From: Spirosoma fluviale
GTDB lineage: Bacteria; Bacteroidota; Bacteroidia; Cytophagales; Spirosomataceae
DNA length: 7,789 nt
Assembly: GCA_945906915.1 (NCBI GenBank)
Contig: CAMDSI010000094.1
Span: 1-7,789 of the forward strand
Reading direction: 5' to 3'
The number at the start of each line of letters is the position of its first letter. Position 1 is the first letter of the stretch. Shown one piece after another: positions 6,398 through 7,789 of this stretch. The notes below the pieces were generated by a model. That model had not been told where the DNA came from. It saw only the letters and a program-made list of their open reading frames with translations, and ran no database searches. The position numbers and the translations under genes were made by a program.

Positions 6398-7716
6398 AGA
6401 ATGATAGTTAAGACTGATTCAGCTGGTATTTCTAGGTTTAGTTTTTCAATTGTGATATTTTTCTTGCGTCCCTCATTTTGAACTAAGATGGCAATTTTCC
6501 CATCTGGACGTCTAAATGCAGCTGCCTGAATACCTTCAGGTACCTCTAGGCCTAGACGTATGGATCCAGCTGGCACAAAACGTGCCGCCTGCATTACAAT
6601 ATAATAAGATTGATTTCGAATGATGTCCTGACCTGAGATGGTTAAAGCACCTAAACATTCCGTACATCCACCTGGTGTATGGGGTCCATAGGTCGGGTCA
6701 TTCGCTAAATTCCATTCAATGGCCGTTTTAGCGTGGTTATTTACTGCGCCTAAAATTACATTCTTCACATGCCACATGAAATCACCCGTGAAGTCACCTT
6801 TATAGCCCGTCCACTGTTCTGTAAAATAGAGGTCTTTATCTGGGTGTGCTGCTTTCACTTTACTTAAGGCAGAAATATCGCCATTGTATAAATGGAAGGC
6901 AGAGCCACTGACATATTTTCTGGTCTCTGGATCATTTAAAAGATCGATCGCGTATTCAGGATGGTCGCAATTATGATCGTAGACGATGATTTGGGTCGTG
7001 ATATTCCGTTTTTTGAATATAGGTCCCAAAGCTGTTTTTATGAATTTTGCCTGCATTTCAGAAGTCATCAACATACTGGGATTATTTCCGGGATGCAGTG
7101 GCTCGTTTTGGGGTGTTAAAGCCCATATGGAAATCCCTTCTTTCGCCATCGCCTGAATATAGTTAGCGAGGTAATTCGCGTAAGTAATATAGTGTTTCTC
7201 TAAAAGGGATCCACCTTTACTTTCCCCATTATCCTTCATCCAAATCGGCGGTGACCAGGGTGTCGCCATGATATTTATCGCCGGATTGATGGCTATTATC
7301 TGTTGTAATACGGGGATTAAATCGTTTTTAGAAGGTTCTAGGCTAAATTTTCGAGGTTTGTCTTCATAAGAAAAAACAGAGGCATCTAAATCGGTCGCCC
7401 CCACACCTATTCGTAAAACGGAGATTCCATTTTTGCCAAATAATTCTTGCAATAAAGTAGCTCTTTTCGTGGGTTCTAGTTGTTGAATCAATTGTGCGCT
7501 TCCCCCTGTTAGGGTGAAACCGAATCCATCTATGCTTTGAAAGCTTTGTTCTGGATGTACCACAATTTTCGCTCCTATGAAATCTGATCCTAGTCCGTCA
7601 TTTTTTTGAAAAAAGGATTTCTGTTTAGGAAGACTTAGGTACAGTTCTGTTTGGGAAAAACAGAAAAGCGGCAAGCTTAATAGCAGCAATAGTTTTTTCA
7701 TAGGTTTAAATTTCAT
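6394..7716 (-). CDS. glycoside hydrolase family 30 (glucosylceramidase / beta-1,6-glucanase type), secreted
   Basis: Secreted retaining beta-glycosidase of family GH30, 440 residues, a usual length for the catalytic TIM barrel plus the side beta-domain. Features in order: a signal peptide (LLLLLSLPLFCFSQ, cut near residue 21), FQSIDGFGFTLTGGSA (59-74, the start of the barrel typical of GH30), LRIGVGATDLD (101-111), ATPWSPPIWMK (151-161), the acid/base motif TPQNEP (201-206, Glu205), and the nucleophile motif YFTEQW (297-302, Glu300). GGCTECLGALTI (349-360) and the C-terminal beta strands with IAILVQNEGR follow. The family covers glucosylceramidase, beta-1,6-glucanase, xylanase and others; FTEQW and the GGCxxC segment favour the glucosylceramidase/beta-1,6-glucanase branch, but this is by recollection. 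The first gene of the operon. ATG at 7701 (MKKLLLLL...) is an equally good start and gives a cleaner signal peptide; 7716 is the outer limit. Confidence 0.93.
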   Translation of the reverse strand: MKFKPMKKLLLLLSLPLFCFSQTELYLSLPKQKSFFQKNDGLGSDFIGAKIVVHPEQSFQSIDGFGFTLTGGSAQLIQQLEPTKRATLLQELFGKNGISVLRIGVGATDLDASVFSYEDKPRKFSLEPSKNDLIPVLQQIIAINPAINIMATPWSPPIWMKDNGESKGGSLLEKHYITYANYLANYIQAMAKEGISIWALTPQNEPLHPGNNPSMLMTSEMQAKFIKTALGPIFKKRNITTQIIVYDHNCDHPEYAIDLLNDPETRKYVSGSAFHLYNGDISALSKVKAAHPDKDLYFTEQWTGYKGDFTGDFMWHVKNVILGAVNNHAKTAIEWNLANDPTYGPHTPGGCTECLGALTISGQDIIRNQSYYIVMQAARFVPAGSIRLGLEVPEGIQAAAFRRPDGKIAILVQNEGRKKNITIEKLNLEIPAESVLTIIL

Positions 7717-7736
7717 TAAAGATATCGATTATTTGC

Positions 7737-7771
7737 AAAAAAATAAACCGCCTTTTTGTGGGGCGGTTTAT
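7737..7771 (-). terminator. strong leftward intrinsic terminator upstream of the GH30 gene
   Basis: A 10-bp perfect stem, ATAAACCGCC at 7743-7752 paired with GGCGGTTTAT at 7762-7771, with a 9-base loop and five consecutive GC pairs at its top. Read on the minus strand the stem runs straight into a seven-T tract (7743-7737), the textbook form. On the plus strand the following sequence is only CATTTCATG, so it acts leftward. It lies directly after a possible TGA (7773-7771) that could end a gene entering from the right (frame reading GVYMK then stop), so it most likely terminates that neighbour. Only 20 bases separate its T tract from the first GH30 ATG. Confidence 0.82.
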
Positions 7772-7789
7772 CATTTCATGTAGACGCCT

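Noticed and set aside
7639..7716. Lipoprotein signal in GH30 (Cys at residue 19)
   Set aside because: The residues before the Cys (PLF) do not match a lipobox; a Sec type I signal cut before Gln fits better. The same holds for Cys10 of the acylase.
511..7716. Classical polysaccharide utilisation locus
   Set aside because: No SusC, SusD, hybrid two-component system or ECF sigma/anti-sigma pair is present; flanking sequence might still hold them.
7717..7724. TATCTTTA as a Bacteroidota -7 promoter element (TAnnTTTG)
   Set aside because: The last base mismatches, the TTTG at 7739-7736 is only 11 bases upstream (too close for a -33 element), and the transcript would start inside the longer GH30 reading frame.

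Overview
The window looks like a chromosomal segment from a member of the Bacteroidota, probably the Cytophagales; the genus cannot be read from it. The grounds are moderate-to-low GC by eye, no Shine-Dalgarno-like sequence before any start codon, Sec signal peptides ending in the '...SQ' or '...NAQ' style common in that phylum, and the protein families present (a long PIG-L deacetylase with a C-terminal amidotransferase-like domain, a Tat-exported Gfo/Idh oxidoreductase, and GH30). Nearly every base is coding. The only real intergenic gap is the last ~70 bases.

Layout: bases 1-510 (+) hold the C-terminal end of a 3-hydroxyacyl-CoA dehydrogenase that begins outside the window. Its stop codon directly abuts the stop codon of a leftward operon, which fills the rest. 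In transcription order (right to left) the operon reads: a GH30 glycoside hydrolase (7716-6394), a Tat-signal Gfo/Idh/MocA oxidoreductase (6397-5033), a PIG-L/LmbE-type deacetylase with extra domains (5033-2571), and a penicillin-acylase-family Ntn hydrolase (2571-511). The junctions are a 4-base ATGA overlap and two 1-base TAATG overlaps, so the four are almost certainly co-transcribed and translationally coupled. To the right of GH30 sits a strong leftward intrinsic terminator (7737-7771). It probably ends the preceding gene, only 20 bases before the GH30 start.

All four operon proteins carry export signals (Sec, Tat, Sec, Sec). Together they offer a glycosidase, a nucleotide-dependent sugar oxidoreductase, a metal-dependent N-deacetylase and an amide-cleaving acylase. 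The best-supported reading is an extracytoplasmic pathway that takes apart an N-acylated glycoconjugate such as a glycosphingolipid, N-acyl amino-sugar glycolipid or lipopeptide. The gene families and coupling are seen in the sequence; the shared substrate is inference. No RNA gene, CRISPR array, insertion sequence or SusC/SusD pair is visible.
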